Assembly: GCA_029948255.1 (NCBI GenBank)
Contig: JALIZF010001524.1
Span: forward strand, 65,001-129,000
Direction: 5' to 3'
Length of the DNA stretch: 64,000 bases
Source of the DNA: Telmatactis stephensoni
Taxonomy: Eukaryota; Cnidaria; Anthozoa; Actiniaria; Isophelliidae
The notes below the pieces were generated by a model. It saw only the letters and a list, made by a program, of their open reading frames with translations. It did not search any database and had not been told where the DNA came from. Of the stretch, positions 23,042-34,343 are shown piece by piece. Position 1 is the stretch's first letter. Every line of letters begins with the position of its first letter. A program made the position numbers and the translations under genes.

Positions 23042-23428
23042 AAGAGTGCAGAGCACCGAAAGAAAGTTTTAGAGAGGAAAAGATGCTTGGAAGAAAAGTG
23101 TGCTGCTATATCATTTGATGAAATGAAGGCTGACAACAGTCCTGGAAAAGTACACACCCATGTCAAGTTAGTAGACTATGTCAAGAAATATGGAAGCAAT
23201 GCTTTCAAGAATGCTTATGTAAAAGGACAGTTAACAGATCTGTGCCGGGCATATGGTGTAAGTGAGTTCAATAACAGGACCAACAAGGATGATCTTGTAA
23301 ACAAGCTACTACCAGTAATGATGGCAAGTGAGCAAGTACCACACCCCTGTTTCCTGGCACAACTTCAAGTAGTACATGTTAGTGCTCCTGATGAAAGAAT
23401 TACATTACGGATCAGGACAGTCCACTAA
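23042..23428 (+). CDS. Exon with a SAP-like helix pair, likely 3' part of the companion gene
   Basis: The frame is open from 23042 to a stop at 23426-23428. It contains HVKLVDYVKKYGSNAFKNAY and then QLTDLCRAYGVSEFNN..KDDLVNKLLP. The second block resembles a SAP-type DNA-binding helix pair (L..LC..YGV....KDDLV.KL). It lies on the same strand as the helicase set, and the splice phase to 20827 fits. I propose it as the last exon of that gene. It could also be an independent fragment. Confidence 0.45.
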   Translation, partial: KSAEHRKKVLERKRCLEEKCAAISFDEMKADNSPGKVHTHVKLVDYVKKYGSNAFKNAYVKGQLTDLCRAYGVSEFNNRTNKDDLVNKLLPVMMASEQVPHPCFLAQLQVVHVSAPDERITLRIRTVH

Positions 23429-24201
23429 GACAACAATGGGTGTGTTAAAACTTAATGAAAGTGAAGAGAAGAATTATCTTCATTAATTAATTTAGATAAG
23501 ATAATCTTAATGTACAGCAATGTACAATAAAACATGACTAGCTACCAGCACACATGGTAGCCAGTAGGGTTTTGGCATCACTTTTCATGCCTCATATTTC
23601 ATGGCAATAATTAATGACTGTATGTTACACTGTGCGGATCCAAAAACCGTGGGCAGACAGAAATATGTAAGGAATATTTTTCAACCAATCAGATGTGCAT
23701 AGCTGTTATCTCGTGTGCTGTCTCTGATTGGCCAAATAGCATTCAAACGTTCCTGAAACATTTCTTTTTGCCCATGATATTTCGATACACACTGTAATTA
23801 TATATTGTGGGCCCATATTTACTTCTTCTTTAATCTATACTTACTTGACTGGATATGATATAGTTCAATGGTATAGTTCAATTCCATGACTAGGTATTCG
23901 ACTTGATACTTGACTTTTTACTAGGTATTCGACTTGATACTTGACTGTTTACTAGGTACTTGACTTTAACTTTTACTCCATTGCTTCGTGGTCTAATTCT
24001 AGGTGCTTGTACTTGTTTAATAAATGTTCTTGATTTTTATAGTTAAATTTAAAATTAAAATGAGATACTATATACATTCCAAGAGACTCAAAATCTCTTG
24101 GGAGCTCTGATACGCCTCACTGATCTTGTGGTAATTATTTGGGACTGTACATCTATATAGTTATTGTTGTTTTATAGGACTCGTCATTGATGACCGAATT
24201 T
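23429..24201. other. Non-coding interval with a 30-bp tandem repeat and a diverged inverted repeat
   Basis: Tandem units ACTAGGTATTCGACTTGATA..TTGACT repeat 2.3 times at about 23888-23965. Around 23650-23790 an imperfect inverted repeat (CCGTGGGCAGACAGAAATAT against AAAACATTTCTTTTTGCCCA, approximate) suggests a decayed MITE. No gene is seen. Confidence 0.45.
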
Positions 24202-24606
24202 CTAATTGCTTTTTTGTTTCTTTCCTGAATACCCAGCATTACTTTTTCTACTTATAGTAGTTTGCCCAAACCTGATAGAATTTTGGGCCGTTTCTTGCAA
24301 GCGATAGGTGGGGTTATTATTCTGGCCATTACAGGCCTTCACTTGACAAAAGTGGTTTTTGACCACATCTTGATTAATGATCGCCGGTTTGATGGCCGAT
24401 TGAGGGAAGCCCTTGAGCTTGATCTCTGTCAGTGATAGGAAACCGAGGATCATGGATTGGAGGTCAAACCATACCTTTGCTGAAAGGAACTTATTGTTGG
24501 CATTTCCAACTTCAGCTTTCCAGGTTTGGAGGTATGTGAGGAATTGTTTCAATTCATTTAGACGGCCATCTGTAGTACTGGTGATCGGCTGCTTTTCATG
24601 GAACAG

Positions 24607-27600
24607 CAGTGGCGGATCTAGGGGTAGTGCAACGGGGTCAGCTGCACCCGTTTTTGTTTGTTTGTTTGTTTGTTTGTTTTTTGCTTTTTTATTAGGGAGT
24701 AGATAGGAAATCCCTTTTGCGTGACAGTCACTTATCTTTTGGAAACTGTTTGGGTTGCCTGTGTTACCTGTGCTCGCCTTCACTGCGCATGAGCGTTGTC
24801 TGCATAGACTTCCACGAAGCACCATCTTGGCATATCTAGATGAGCAAACGAAAACAAAGTAGCGAACAAAGTATAACGTCATATTTCCACAAAAGAAGCA
24901 AAGGTAAATAATTTGTGATGGCTGAGAGTATATTCATCGACCTTAGGTTGATATGCAAGCAGCACTTTGAACCATTACTGGTGGAAGGGCTCACACAAAG
25001 CCAGGACAACAACCCTGAAATAGATCATTGCAATCTGAGATATAAGATAACAGTAAGGATCGTGGAACATTTCTTTTTCCACATATTTCGGCCTTGGTCC
25101 ATCCTATTCTTTGGCCATTTCTTGGAAGGCCGGATGATGAAATGCGAACCGTATTGTACGAAAGTATGTCCATTCACCTACAAGGAAAAGTGGAGATACA
25201 TGATCCCCGTAATCAATTAGAGGATGGTGGAATTGTGCTTATATGTTTCTCCGAAGCAGATGAGTGGGAGCCCTCAGAAGATGAATCAAGTGACTGCGAG
25301 ATGGTGGTTTTAAGTGACAGCGATTGATAAACATTATTTGCAATATGTTCAGCTATAGTTGAAAAATATATCCATTGATAGCGTCTTTTGCGACCCTGTT
25401 ATATCAGTTCACAACGTGTTTTGGTTGTGCAAACTGTGTCAGTTGTGTTGTTTTAAGTAAAGATTTAGTAAGAACCAATTTGTATTATGAACTAAATTAT
25501 AATTATTAATTTGAACATGCTGTAGAGAAACAAGAAGTAAAGAGAAGAATGTAACAATACCCAATCCAAGCAACCCTGTATTGGTTGACTACAACATTGG
25601 TACTTCCAGTAAGTGCGACCTTAGCAAAAATAAATACATCTTTCAGTTAAAAAAGAGCAGCAATAAATGAAATTTGCATTAAATGCCCCCAGTACACTGT
25701 GATTATCTAAGTATTTTTCAATCACCTTCTATGCTTTTTAGATCTAGCTAGTGATGAACGTCCAAATAATGATGAAGTCAGTGTATTTTATTGCCTTCGT
25801 ATGATATTGGTGTGCTATTTGAATTGTGCACAGACATTTCAAATATCAATAGAAATGATCTATACAAAATTGTAACCAAAGAGCCCAACCCAAATGCATC
25901 CTCATACCCACGTTCGCGGCTTTGTAGTACTTCCACCTCTCTAAGGCGCTTCAACCCATCTTGGGCACTAAAATACCCATGGGTTCACTATAGCCCCCAT
26001 AGTGATGGCGTGTGCTGTCATGCCTGCGCGATGTTTGCTCCAAAGCAAGTGCGAGCTCGCGGTTCTGCTTGCTTTGTAAGTAGACCTTACAAACAGTGGA
26101 ACATTACATGTGAGAAAATGAAAGCCCATACAGATTACCATTTAATGTCTATGGCAAAGATGACCGAGTTTATTTCTCATTACCGAAACCCATCGAAAGC
26201 TATTGACAACATCATAGAGAGCGAGAGCCAGAAGATAAAAATAATAGAGTAGTAATTCAATCATTACTTAAGATCCGTATATTGTGTGGAAAATAAGGCG
26301 TGGGCATCGCGATGATAAAATGTTGGAATGAAGATGAGGGTAAACATTCATCTCAAGGAAACTTTGTTGAATTCGTTCGTTTTCGAGCAGAGATGGATGA
26401 AGTGCTCTTGAAACATCTGGAAAATGCGCCACTCAATGCAAAATATACATCAAAAACCATACAAAATCAACTTATTGAAATTATTGGCAAGAATATCTAG
26501 AAGGTAATACTGGACAAAGTAAAGGAAAGTAAGTATTACACCGTGATAGCAGATGAGGTAACCGATGTCTCAAACAAGGAGCAGTTGTCAATATGTCTTC
26601 GTTATGTTTATGATACTGTCATTAAGGAAGTATTTGTGGACTTTATAGAAGTAGAACGAATCACTGGTGAGACATTGGCGAACTCTAATTTCCACTATGA
26701 TGGCACTTCCAATATGTCAGAGGCTAAATCAGGATGCAAATCAATTGTGCAACAACGGGCTCCTTTGGCCATATACTTTCATTATGCAGCTCATCGATTA
26801 AATCCTGCTGTGGTATCGGCTTGTAAAATTCAAGAATTTAAGAATGCAGAGTCTTATGTGGGAGAAATAGCTAGGTTCATTGGCCATTCCGCAAAGCGGC
26901 AGCATCTTCTTGATAAAGTTATTGAATTGCAGAATCCACAAACAAAGGCGACAAAGCTTAAAGACGCTTGCTGAACCTGTTGGGTTCAACGCATTGATGC
27001 TTACGTTGTATTCGTTGATATGCTTCCCGCCATCCACATGGCACTAGAGGCCATGGTATATCCATACCAACACGAAGACCTGGGTACAAACTGGATGTGG
27101 GACACGGAAACTGTGACAAAGGCCAATGTTCTTTTGTTTCAAATTGAATCATCAACATTCCTCCTATGTATCATTATCCTTCTACAAGTCCTATACCTAC
27201 TGAGAGAACTAACAGTTAAATTGCAGATGCAAGCAAATGATGTCGCATATGCTTACAATGAAGTCCATTCGGTCATATTTACATTAACAAGTATGAGAGA
27301 AAATTCTGAAAGAGAGTTCAATAAGATTTTTCAAGAAACGACAAAGCTTGGACAAGATTTATATGGAGAGTTTGAGCTGAACAAGCCTAGAATTGCGAGA
27401 CGTCAGGTGAATAGGAACAACCCTAACATTTCTAGCTCAGAAGATTACTTCAGAGTTACTCTTTATAATGAGTTCATCTCACATGTAAATTCTGAGCTGC
27501 AGGAACGATTTGTAAATAACAATTCTCACGATGTTACACTTGGTCTCCTTTTTCTTCTTCCAAGTAAATGCATTCAAGAAAACGACGATGCAGAGATCCC

Positions 27601-28326
27601 AGGAAAACTTGCTGATACAGCTAAATTCTATAGTGATGATCTGCCGCATCCACAGATGTTTCCAACGGAATATAAGACCTGGGTTCGAAAGTGGAAGCAG
27701 CAGTCAAGAGATAATTCCTCTAAGGCAGTTTCAGATAAATTGGTTGATGTTTTCCAATGCTGTAGCAGCTTGCAGTTCCCACATCTTCATATATTGCTTC
27801 AATTGGCATTAACTCTACCAATAACATCATGCGAAAGCGAGAGAAGCTTCAGTCGGCTTAAGCTGATGAAGACAGACAGGCGTTCAACGATGTCAGAGAA
27901 TAGGTTGTCTGGGCTTGCACTGATGAAAGCTCATCAAAATATTTGCACTAAACTCGAATCTGATGGAAAGAAAATAGATGAACTGGTCAAATCTTTTGAA
28001 CAATTATATCCTTGAAAGATGAAGCTATCATTCATTTTGGCTGATAACTGAGAACAAAATAAGATGAGACAAATTTATAAAGAAGTAGAGCACTACAGGA
28101 TAATCCAGAGTTGGTGGACTCAGGAGTCAAGCGAGATTATCGCATGAAAACGGGAAACCGTGGTAATATTTAGAATTTTCAAATATCGTTCACTGCAAAA
28201 AGGGACGTGGTGCACAAAAGGGAAAAAGTGATGGTATTAAGAGTCATGTTCTAAAAACTCTTGTGACGTCATGTCCGGTTTTGCAAATTCTTGACCCCGT
28301 TTTGAAAAATCCTGGATCCGCCACTG
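24607..28326 (+). mobile_element. hAT transposon (3.7 kb) nested in the P-element
   Basis: The termini are CAGTGGCGGATCTAGG and CCTGGATCCGCCACTG, imperfect inverted repeats of about 16 bp with the CAGTGGCGG start usual in hATs. AACAG flanks both sides (24602-24606 and 28327-28331). Five-base duplications are known for hAT5-type families; most hATs make eight. The interior holds a decayed transposase gene on the plus strand. Confidence 0.9.
24840..28015 (+). pseudogene. hAT transposase with TTF-type zinc finger, DUF4371 and hAT dimerisation region
   Basis: The first exon (24840-24903) reads MSKRKQSSEQSITSYF before a GTAAAT donor, the usual start of ZMYM1-like hAT proteins. 25791-26252 carries YDIGVLFEL and the TTF-type finger (HSDGVCCHACAMFAP). 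26300-26500 and 26543-26974 carry the DUF4371-type core with ADEVTDVSNKEQLSICLRYV. 27020-28015 ends in the dimerisation region LALTLPITSCESERSFSRLK and RLSGLALMKAH. Stops or shifts at 26250, 26498 and 26972 disable it. An additional frame at about 25063-25327 (PHISALVHPILWPFLGRPDD) lies in the 5' part and is not recognised. Confidence 0.85.
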
Positions 28327-29199
28327 AACAGCCCGATCACTTTAGCTGTGTGCTCCAGAAGCTCTATGGTGCCATCCAGAGCTGACCCATCCTGACCTTT
28401 GCTTTGAAAGGTGTCCCTTGTATGCCTAAGAATTAAATCAAAATTTAATCAAATTAAATTTATAACAAATTATTTATATACAATTATTTTAAATTGATAT
28501 TTATGGAATTCATGTTAATCATATAATTAACGGAATAGGAAATTGCATTCTTCAAAAAGAATTGATGAAAAAGACTGTGAATGTAATTTAGATGGAAGTA
28601 AATTAATACCTAGCTACATGTATCAATAACTGCATATCTACAAAAATACAAGAACAAAAATACTCCCTAAGACAAAACTCCCAGTTTGTCAGCCAATCAG
28701 AGACGAGTATTTTTGTAAGTGTTATTGCAGCTGTCAATTGTGAGGACTGCTATTTTTGAAATAAGTTCATCTTATTCCAAGAATCTTATCACTATATACA
28801 TGCATGCATGCATTTCAAACCTTGACGAGAAGCAGCATTCCCTGGTCTAACACTTCCTCTGCAAGGTGGTTCCTCATTTTCGCAGCAGGGTCCAGTTCAA
28901 AGTGTTCAGCGGTCAGTTTGTGATTATATGCCATGGAAAATTCTCCCTGGTCAAATTTGTAGGCATTGTGCAATTATTCCCACACAATGTGTTTCCCACT
29001 GACTGCAGTGAGGCATCTTGTCCCTGAGCCATCCAAATTGCTCTTTAAAATATTATTCCTGATTTTCTTAAAATTATGCTGTAAGTGAAAATGAAATGCA
29101 TACATGACTATGAGGACATTATATATTATATCATATTATTAGCAATTAATTTATTGTATATGTTTGGGCATAAAGTTTGATGATGAAAAGTGAAACGAG

Positions 29200-29675
29200 A
29201 AGATAAATCATTCTGATATTTTTTACTTGTATATTTCGACTACTAACTGTAGTCATCTTCTGCAATGTAAATTACACTTTGCTAGCTAATGTAAAAGAGT
29301 TAATGTCACTGATTGTCCTTGCTCATTTAAGCTTGACCGAGTTTCCTTAATGAACAATGCCTCTGAAATTTGTCTTCTTTGGTAGCTTGTGAAATTTGAC
29401 GCTAGTATTCTGAAGTCATCACCCGTCACGGCTTTATGTGCCTTTGATTCGCTGTGTCGGTATATCGCTGATTTTTATCTCTACCACCATGGTCTAGAAC
29501 CCTCTCATTAAGTCTGTGGGCTGATTCACCTACGTAGGTCTCTGAGCAATCGGGACATTTCGCTTTATACACAATATCATGTTTATGTTCGATCTCTGTA
29601 CGGTCTTTGATCTGGAAATGCGTAGCCATGCACCACCTTTATCTTATCTGGCAGACCTCTCACAACCGATTCCAG
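29200..29675 (-). pseudogene. Penelope-like element 3' fragment with GIY-YIG-type endonuclease
   Basis: The minus strand reads LPDKIKVV, then after a shift THFQIKDRTEIEHKHDIVYK, then CPDCSETYVGESAHRLNERV and DHGGRD. This is the GIY-YIG region typical of Penelope-like elements (VYK..CPxC...YVGE). A second shift follows, after which VTGDDFRILASNF-like sequence runs on to the 3' end with GAAGATGACTAC..TAGTAGTCGAAATATAC. The fragment is 5'-truncated at about 29675, as usual for PLE copies. Confidence 0.75.
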
Positions 29676-29761
29676 TTGTACAGCACCCACAACAACCACA
29701 AGAATCGACATTTAATACGAGCACAACGCCGAGCACGAGTTCAACAAGAACAACATCTAAT

Positions 29762-30530
29762 ATGAGCACAACAACCAAGAGCTCAACAACAATAGAAACA
29801 AGCAACAAACAAGATCAAACAGAGAATTCTAGCCAACAGCAATCCAGAGCACGGTGGCAGTTTGAAGATGAAAAATGTTTAGTCCAACTTTGGGCTGACA
29901 ATTTTGAGAAGCTCGAAAGCAAAGACAGCAGAAAAACATGGGAACACATTTCCAAGGCTTTGAAGGAAAAAAGGGGCACCACAAAAACTGTTGACCAGTG
30001 CCAAAGAAAAATCAAGCACTTGAAAACTCTTTACAAAGAAAGGAAAGACTGGAACAGACGGCAGACTGGCGGGAATATCCGCAAGAGCCCACATTATGAT
30101 GCCATCGATGAAGTGCTTGGAGGCAGAGATTCTATAACATGCAAGAATATAGAACAAATGGGTACGTCATCTCAAGATAACTCCACAGAAAGCAGTGCTG
30201 GAAATGACACTGTAGCAGAAGAGGCATCAGCTACCTATAGTTCTGCGCCGTCACCTGCTGCAAGCACTACAAGTTCAAGCAGTTCTTCTGCGGCATCAAA
30301 GCGAAGGGAACGCAAGCGAAATAAGGGACGAAAACGTTCCACAGTGGTGGACAGCGACTGAGGACGATACCTTGAAGAAAGCAGTGAAAAAGATGCATGA
30401 AGAGGGCGACCAGATGGCCCGAATCATGGACAACATGCAGCAGAGTCAGACGCAACAGCTGCAACTCATGACACAGCTACTGACGTGCTTTAATAGATAT
30501 ATGGATGCTAAATCGACAAAGAAAGAATAA
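29762..30530 (+). pseudogene. Harbinger 1 Myb/SANT-like DNA-binding protein, one frameshift
   Basis: I choose ATG 29762 (MSTTTKSS): the longer frame from 29579 runs through antisense PLE sequence. The N-terminal 25 residues are Ser/Thr rich. The DNA-binding domain begins RWQFEDEKCLVQLWADNF and includes DQCQRKIKHLKTLYKER (about residues 35-130), the trihelix Myb_DNA-bind_4 type. The frame stops at 30359-30361, but another frame carries on with KKAVKKMHEEGDQMARIMDN and a Gln-rich end to 30530. A one-base shift near 30340 therefore truncates the C-terminal coiled coil. Such proteins help bring the Harbinger transposase to the nucleus and to the element ends. Confidence 0.75.
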
Positions 30531-30584
30531 ACAATGTAGATATATAAAGAAAACAGACCGATCGAACTGTTAAAACGTTCATGT

Positions 30585-31793
30585 TCATGCTCTTAATTTT
30601 TGAGTGTTTCGCACTTCGTCTCCATCCCCCAAGACATCTTGGTTATCAGGAGGATCCTGATTGTCATCGTCGTCATCGTCGTCATCATCCCAATCATCAT
30701 TGGCTTCTAAGCAAAAATTGTGCAGCGCAATGCATGCAATTGTGGTTCGGATAGCAAACTGCAAAGAGCTATCAAGCCGTTTTTGGAGAACTCTCCATCT
30801 TGATTTGAGTATTCCAAAAGCACGCTCAACTGTTACTCAGGCTGTACTCAATTCCTTGTTAAACATTATTTCGTCAGGATTGTTTGTTCCCTCTGGAAAA
30901 GGTCTGATCAACCAGGCAGCATTTGGATAGGCACTGTCGCCAACAATGTATGGTCCTATCTCCCTTCCACCAATGTCTACTCGCGGAGCTTGCAAAATAT
31001 TTCCCGCCTCTGCGTCGTAGTAAATGTCACTGTTTCTTAGTACCCGAGAATCATGAGCACTACCAGGAAAACCAACAGCATCAATAAACTTTGCGTTTCC
31101 GTCGACTACTCCCTGCACAATCATATTGTGCTGCTGATAGCGACTAAAATAGTCCACAGCATTTTCTTTTGGAGCTATTATCTTAATATGTGTACCGTCA
31201 ATTGCTCCAGCAACATTAATTAATTCTGTACCAGTCTGTCGAAAAGTTGCTATAGAAGCAGCTGTTTCTGCAGGGGTAGCAGGAAATTTAACATAACGAT
31301 GTCGGAGATCATACAGAGCATTGACAAAGTCTTGCACAGCTTCAATAACAGTACTTTTTCCAACATTAAATGCTGGACCAATCGATACATAAGTATTTCC
31401 ATGACTTAACCTGTAAAGTCCAATAGGTAGAACTTTCTCTGCTGGCAAACAGTCACGCATTCTTGTACCTTGCCTAGTCAAATTAGGAACAAGTTCATTT
31501 AAGAGTTCCTGGAAAGTACCTCTTCTTATTCTTAGAAGTTGCCTGAAGTAGTCATCTGGAATTCGGTGGTCGTAGTAATGGACATCGAACCAAGAATTGC
31601 GTGGACGAGGTAAACACCAAAATCTTCGATTTACCCTACGACGTCGCCTTCGGCGGTCAAGAAATCCTCCAACTGCCATTAATCTCCTTCGACAGAGCCT
31701 AAAAAACGCATACGCAACAATAATCTGCTGTAGATTAAAGAAATTGAAATACGCCTGCATAAAAAAAACAAGTAAAAGAAGCAATTGCAACAT
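30585..31793 (-). pseudogene. Harbinger 1 HARBI1-like DDE transposase, one internal stop
   Basis: The protein may start at 31679 (MAVGGFLDRRRRR) or at the upstream ATG 31793. It has a helical N-terminus (YYDHRIPDDYFRQLLRIRRG), first catalytic Asp in AGAIDGTHIKI, second in VGDSAYPNAAWLIRPFPEG, and the glutamate in VERAFGILKSRW. The last motif lies beyond a TGA (plus-strand 30837-30839) that interrupts ELSTA and VTVERAFG. Downstream the same frame is open to an acidic tail and a stop at 30585. Harbinger relatives have Arg at this position, so CGA to TGA at a methylated CpG is the simplest cause. It is otherwise full length. Confidence 0.88.
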
Positions 31794-32415
31794 GACGACT
31801 GAATAAAATGTATTGTCTGTGATGCATATGTCTGTGATGTGCGACCTTAACTATGTTAGCGTAATTGGATTATCTTATGTCGCTACACACTGCCGGCTCT
31901 ATTTATGCCCCAGATATATGGATATAAGTCCTTGAGTGCGACCCAGCTCTTTCTGCAGTTGTTATTGATTAAATTTAATTAATATTATCATCAGGTTCAA
32001 AATAAAAACTATACTAATATTATTTCGATATGCATGATCAATTGTTTTTGTTTCATATTTTTTCAATATATGCTTAAATATATTACTACCTTTGGGTCCA
32101 TCAAAAACACCATTGGATTGCCTCTCAAGTGAGTTAATAAACTAAATCAATCTGCCAATGGCGAAGTAACTTGTGGATTGTTCCCTTTAGTTAAATTAGT
32201 TTTATTTTAGTTAAATTTGAATTTTGAAGGCAAAATTATAGATCAATTAAAGCAATACATATTTTTTTTAAATGATAGATCATTGCTCTCACAAATTTAA
32301 ACATTAAGTTTGGGCCCACCTGTAAAGCATTTAAAGGAATTTTTAGAGAGTCAGTTGGATAATTATTAATATAAAAATTAGGTACTACCTAATAGCGGAG
32401 CTCCCATTTCAATTC

Positions 32416-32651
32416 TTATAATACACTATACAAAATTACTCGATTCTGATTGGAATTAGAATTTAGTACAATTAAATCGTTAACGACAATCGTTAATTGA
32501 AATTTTGTATGGTGTATTATAAATAAAAAATCGCACGATCTTCTCGTACAATTCAGAATCAATAGCTACTCGTAATGTTTTGAAAACTCTCAAATAGGAC
32601 TCGCCTAAAGGCTCTATTAATTCCGAATTGTACTCAAGATCGTGCGATTTC
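32416..32651. repeat. Two consecutive hairpins, MITE-like
   Basis: The first hairpin pairs TTATAATACACTATACAAAAT with its near-complement ATTTTGTATGGTGTATTATAA (32416-32522). The second pairs AAATCGCACGATCTTCTCGT with its near-complement ending ATCGTGCGATTT (about 32528-32651). Both loops are short and non-coding. Confidence 0.75.
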
Positions 32652-34097
32652 CTATACTAATATTTTTTTAATGTTCTTGATTCAAATGAATTGGGTTTCC
32701 TGTGTTAATTGCCTTATGTTGTAAAGGGCTTGAAGATTATGAAAATGAAAATTAAGGCATTTGCTTTGGTTTGTATATACTCTCACCCTTTGGTCTCCTG
32801 TGAATTGTATGGGCTCAGTAAGCTTGAAAGTGACCTTTATTATAGTATATTTTAATATTCAGATACACTGTCACGGATTTCATAATTGACTTTGTAGTGG
32901 TTGATAATTCTCAGGAATAGAAAGCAAAAATCTCCATTGATACAAAAAATTAAATCTTTTCAACATCCTGGATATTGCAGAACTACCATGATCCATGGAA
33001 CTACATATCTTAATCTGTCTTTCTTCACTATATTGTGACATCTACTTTTTTTGTGGTTCAGTGTTGTTGTGGTTTTTTTTTTTTTTTTGTTTTTTTAAAT
33101 GACACACTATGTGAATACTTGTCTCTTCCAGATTACACTGATAATACAATTTAAAGTGATAATAAAAATAGCTGCTTGACACAACAAGAAAACAAGGAAT
33201 TCCTGAAGTATTTTTAATTTGCATTTACTAGTAAGGTCTCATATGGGCTGAAGGAACAACTTCACTTGCTCAATGGTAAAACAACTCTAGTTTGCATGCA
33301 AAATTCCTTCTTTTTGTCCTATACACATTATTCGGGTTAAAATGAGTTCAAAATCATATTTTTATAAATTTCATTATTAAAAGTATACTCAAAAAGTTCA
33401 CTTTGATACAAAATGTCATTGTACATTTACTTGAGTGTTTGAATCAACTTGGCCACAGTTCAACGTGCATAAACGTTTATTTTTTCAAAGTCATCAATCC
33501 CAAATAAAAGATCAATGATCAAATATAGGTACAATAGACTTTTTGACATCAGATTTTTTTCTCTTGGGGTCTTTACCTTGAATTGCTTTCCTTGTTGTCT
33601 TTCGAAGCGTAGTCTTCAGTCCTTGTTTCACACTCGATGCAGACGATTCTTAATTTTCAACTTTGGCTAGATTTTCAAGCAGCTTTACTGAAGGCAGCTT
33701 TACTGAAGGCATCTTCACGAAACGAAGAATACGCAATCCTTAATGACTCATTCATTATGAGAAGTTTTGAAGCTACGAATCCAACTAAAAAGTCGTCCAA
33801 CTTTGAAAATGTTCTCTGTGTCCTTCGTCTGGTTCGTCTTTCGAGCAGTTTTTGAAACAACACCGGGCCCGAAAAAAACAATTGAAACGTACGGTCTTTT
33901 CGCTTTAACTCGTCAAGATTAGCACAGATTAATGATCATGAAAATCGCTAAATTTTTACAAGGTTTCCAGAATGATATTTTCAAGTTTTGCAAGTTAAAA
34001 CTGCAAGGAAACTTGTAAATTTTCAGTTTTCAAAGTGTCAGTGCGTGTCAAGTTGGTGCCAAAAATCAATCAGCCAATCAGCATTGTGATGTACACG

Positions 34098-34145
34098 GAC
34101 ATACGGACGGACGTATGTATGTATGTATGTACGGACGGACGTACA
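34098..34145. repeat. GTAT/CGGAC microsatellite with dyad symmetry
   Basis: ACGGACATACGGACGGACGT is followed by four GTAT repeats and then ACGGACGGACGTAC. The flanking CGGACGGACGTA units make the tract partly palindromic. Confidence 0.8.
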
Positions 34146-34152
34146 GCCGTTG

Positions 34153-34220
34153 GGCTTCCTGTGTGTCCATGAAAAATCAACTCGATGGGTTACCATTTTT
34201 TCTTAGGTATGGTGCTCCGC
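34153..34220 (-). repeat. Interspersed repeat, copy 2
   Basis: This is the reverse complement of 12648-12728: GGCTTCCTGTGTGTCCATGA and onward through GGTATGGTGCTCCGCT. The orientation is opposite to copy 1. Confidence 0.75.
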
Positions 34221-34343
34221 TAATAATATGAGCTAATGTAATTTTTTTAGCAAAAAATAATAGACTTGAGTACAAAAGAACAAAAGAAAAAGATAATGAA
34301 GCAAAGAAAAAAGAAAAAAGATAAAAAAGAAAAAAATTCTATG

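Larger units (their letters stand above)
24202..29052 (-). pseudogene. P-element (THAP9-type) transposase, interrupted by a hAT element
   Basis: The minus strand codes for P-element transposase blocks in the right order. Exon 29052-28821 has SGKHIVW, NHKLTAEHFELDPAAKM and LAEEVLDQG, with one in-frame TAA. Exon 28425-28332 has QDGSALDGTIELLEHTAKVI. The last exon resumes at 24601 with HEKQPITSTTDGRLNELKQF and ends with KPAIINQDVVKNHFCQVKA, NGQNNNPTY and GQTTISRKSN, stop at 24202. These match the conserved THAP9 pattern (T..H....KM.V.LA..V and QDVVENFF). The hAT element at 24607-28326 lies inside the third exon; taking out the element and one AACAG rejoins GLF to HEK in frame. N-terminal THAP exons are not visible. 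Confidence 0.85.
29680..31930. mobile_element. Harbinger element 1 with convergent Myb-like and transposase genes
   Basis: A Myb/SANT-like gene (+) and a HARBI1-type transposase gene (-) face each other tail to tail with about 55 bp between their ends. This is the standard PIF/Harbinger content. The outer boundaries are approximate because no clear terminal repeats or target duplication are visible; a PLE fragment abuts the left side and may have replaced the left end. Confidence 0.75.
31931..34343. other. Non-coding interval with inverted repeats
   Basis: No credible gene is seen in 2.4 kb. It holds the paired hairpins at 32416-32651, a T-rich run at about 33072-33090, GTATG/CGGAC microsatellite sequence at 34098-34145 and the inverted copy of the dispersed repeat at 34153-34220. 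Confidence 0.5.

Noticed and set aside
29579..29761. Upstream start for the Harbinger 1 Myb-like protein
   Set aside because: The first part of this frame is antisense Penelope-like sequence, so the ATG at 29762 is a better start.
29167..31925. GGGCATAAA as terminal repeat of Harbinger 1
   Set aside because: The nine-base match (near 29167 and in reverse near 31918) extends no further and no duplicated target bases flank it, so chance is likely.
12648..34220. CRISPR-like or riboswitch-like structure among the short repeats
   Set aside because: Repeats are either contiguous tandem units or dispersed inverted copies with no regular spacers, and the context is eukaryotic.
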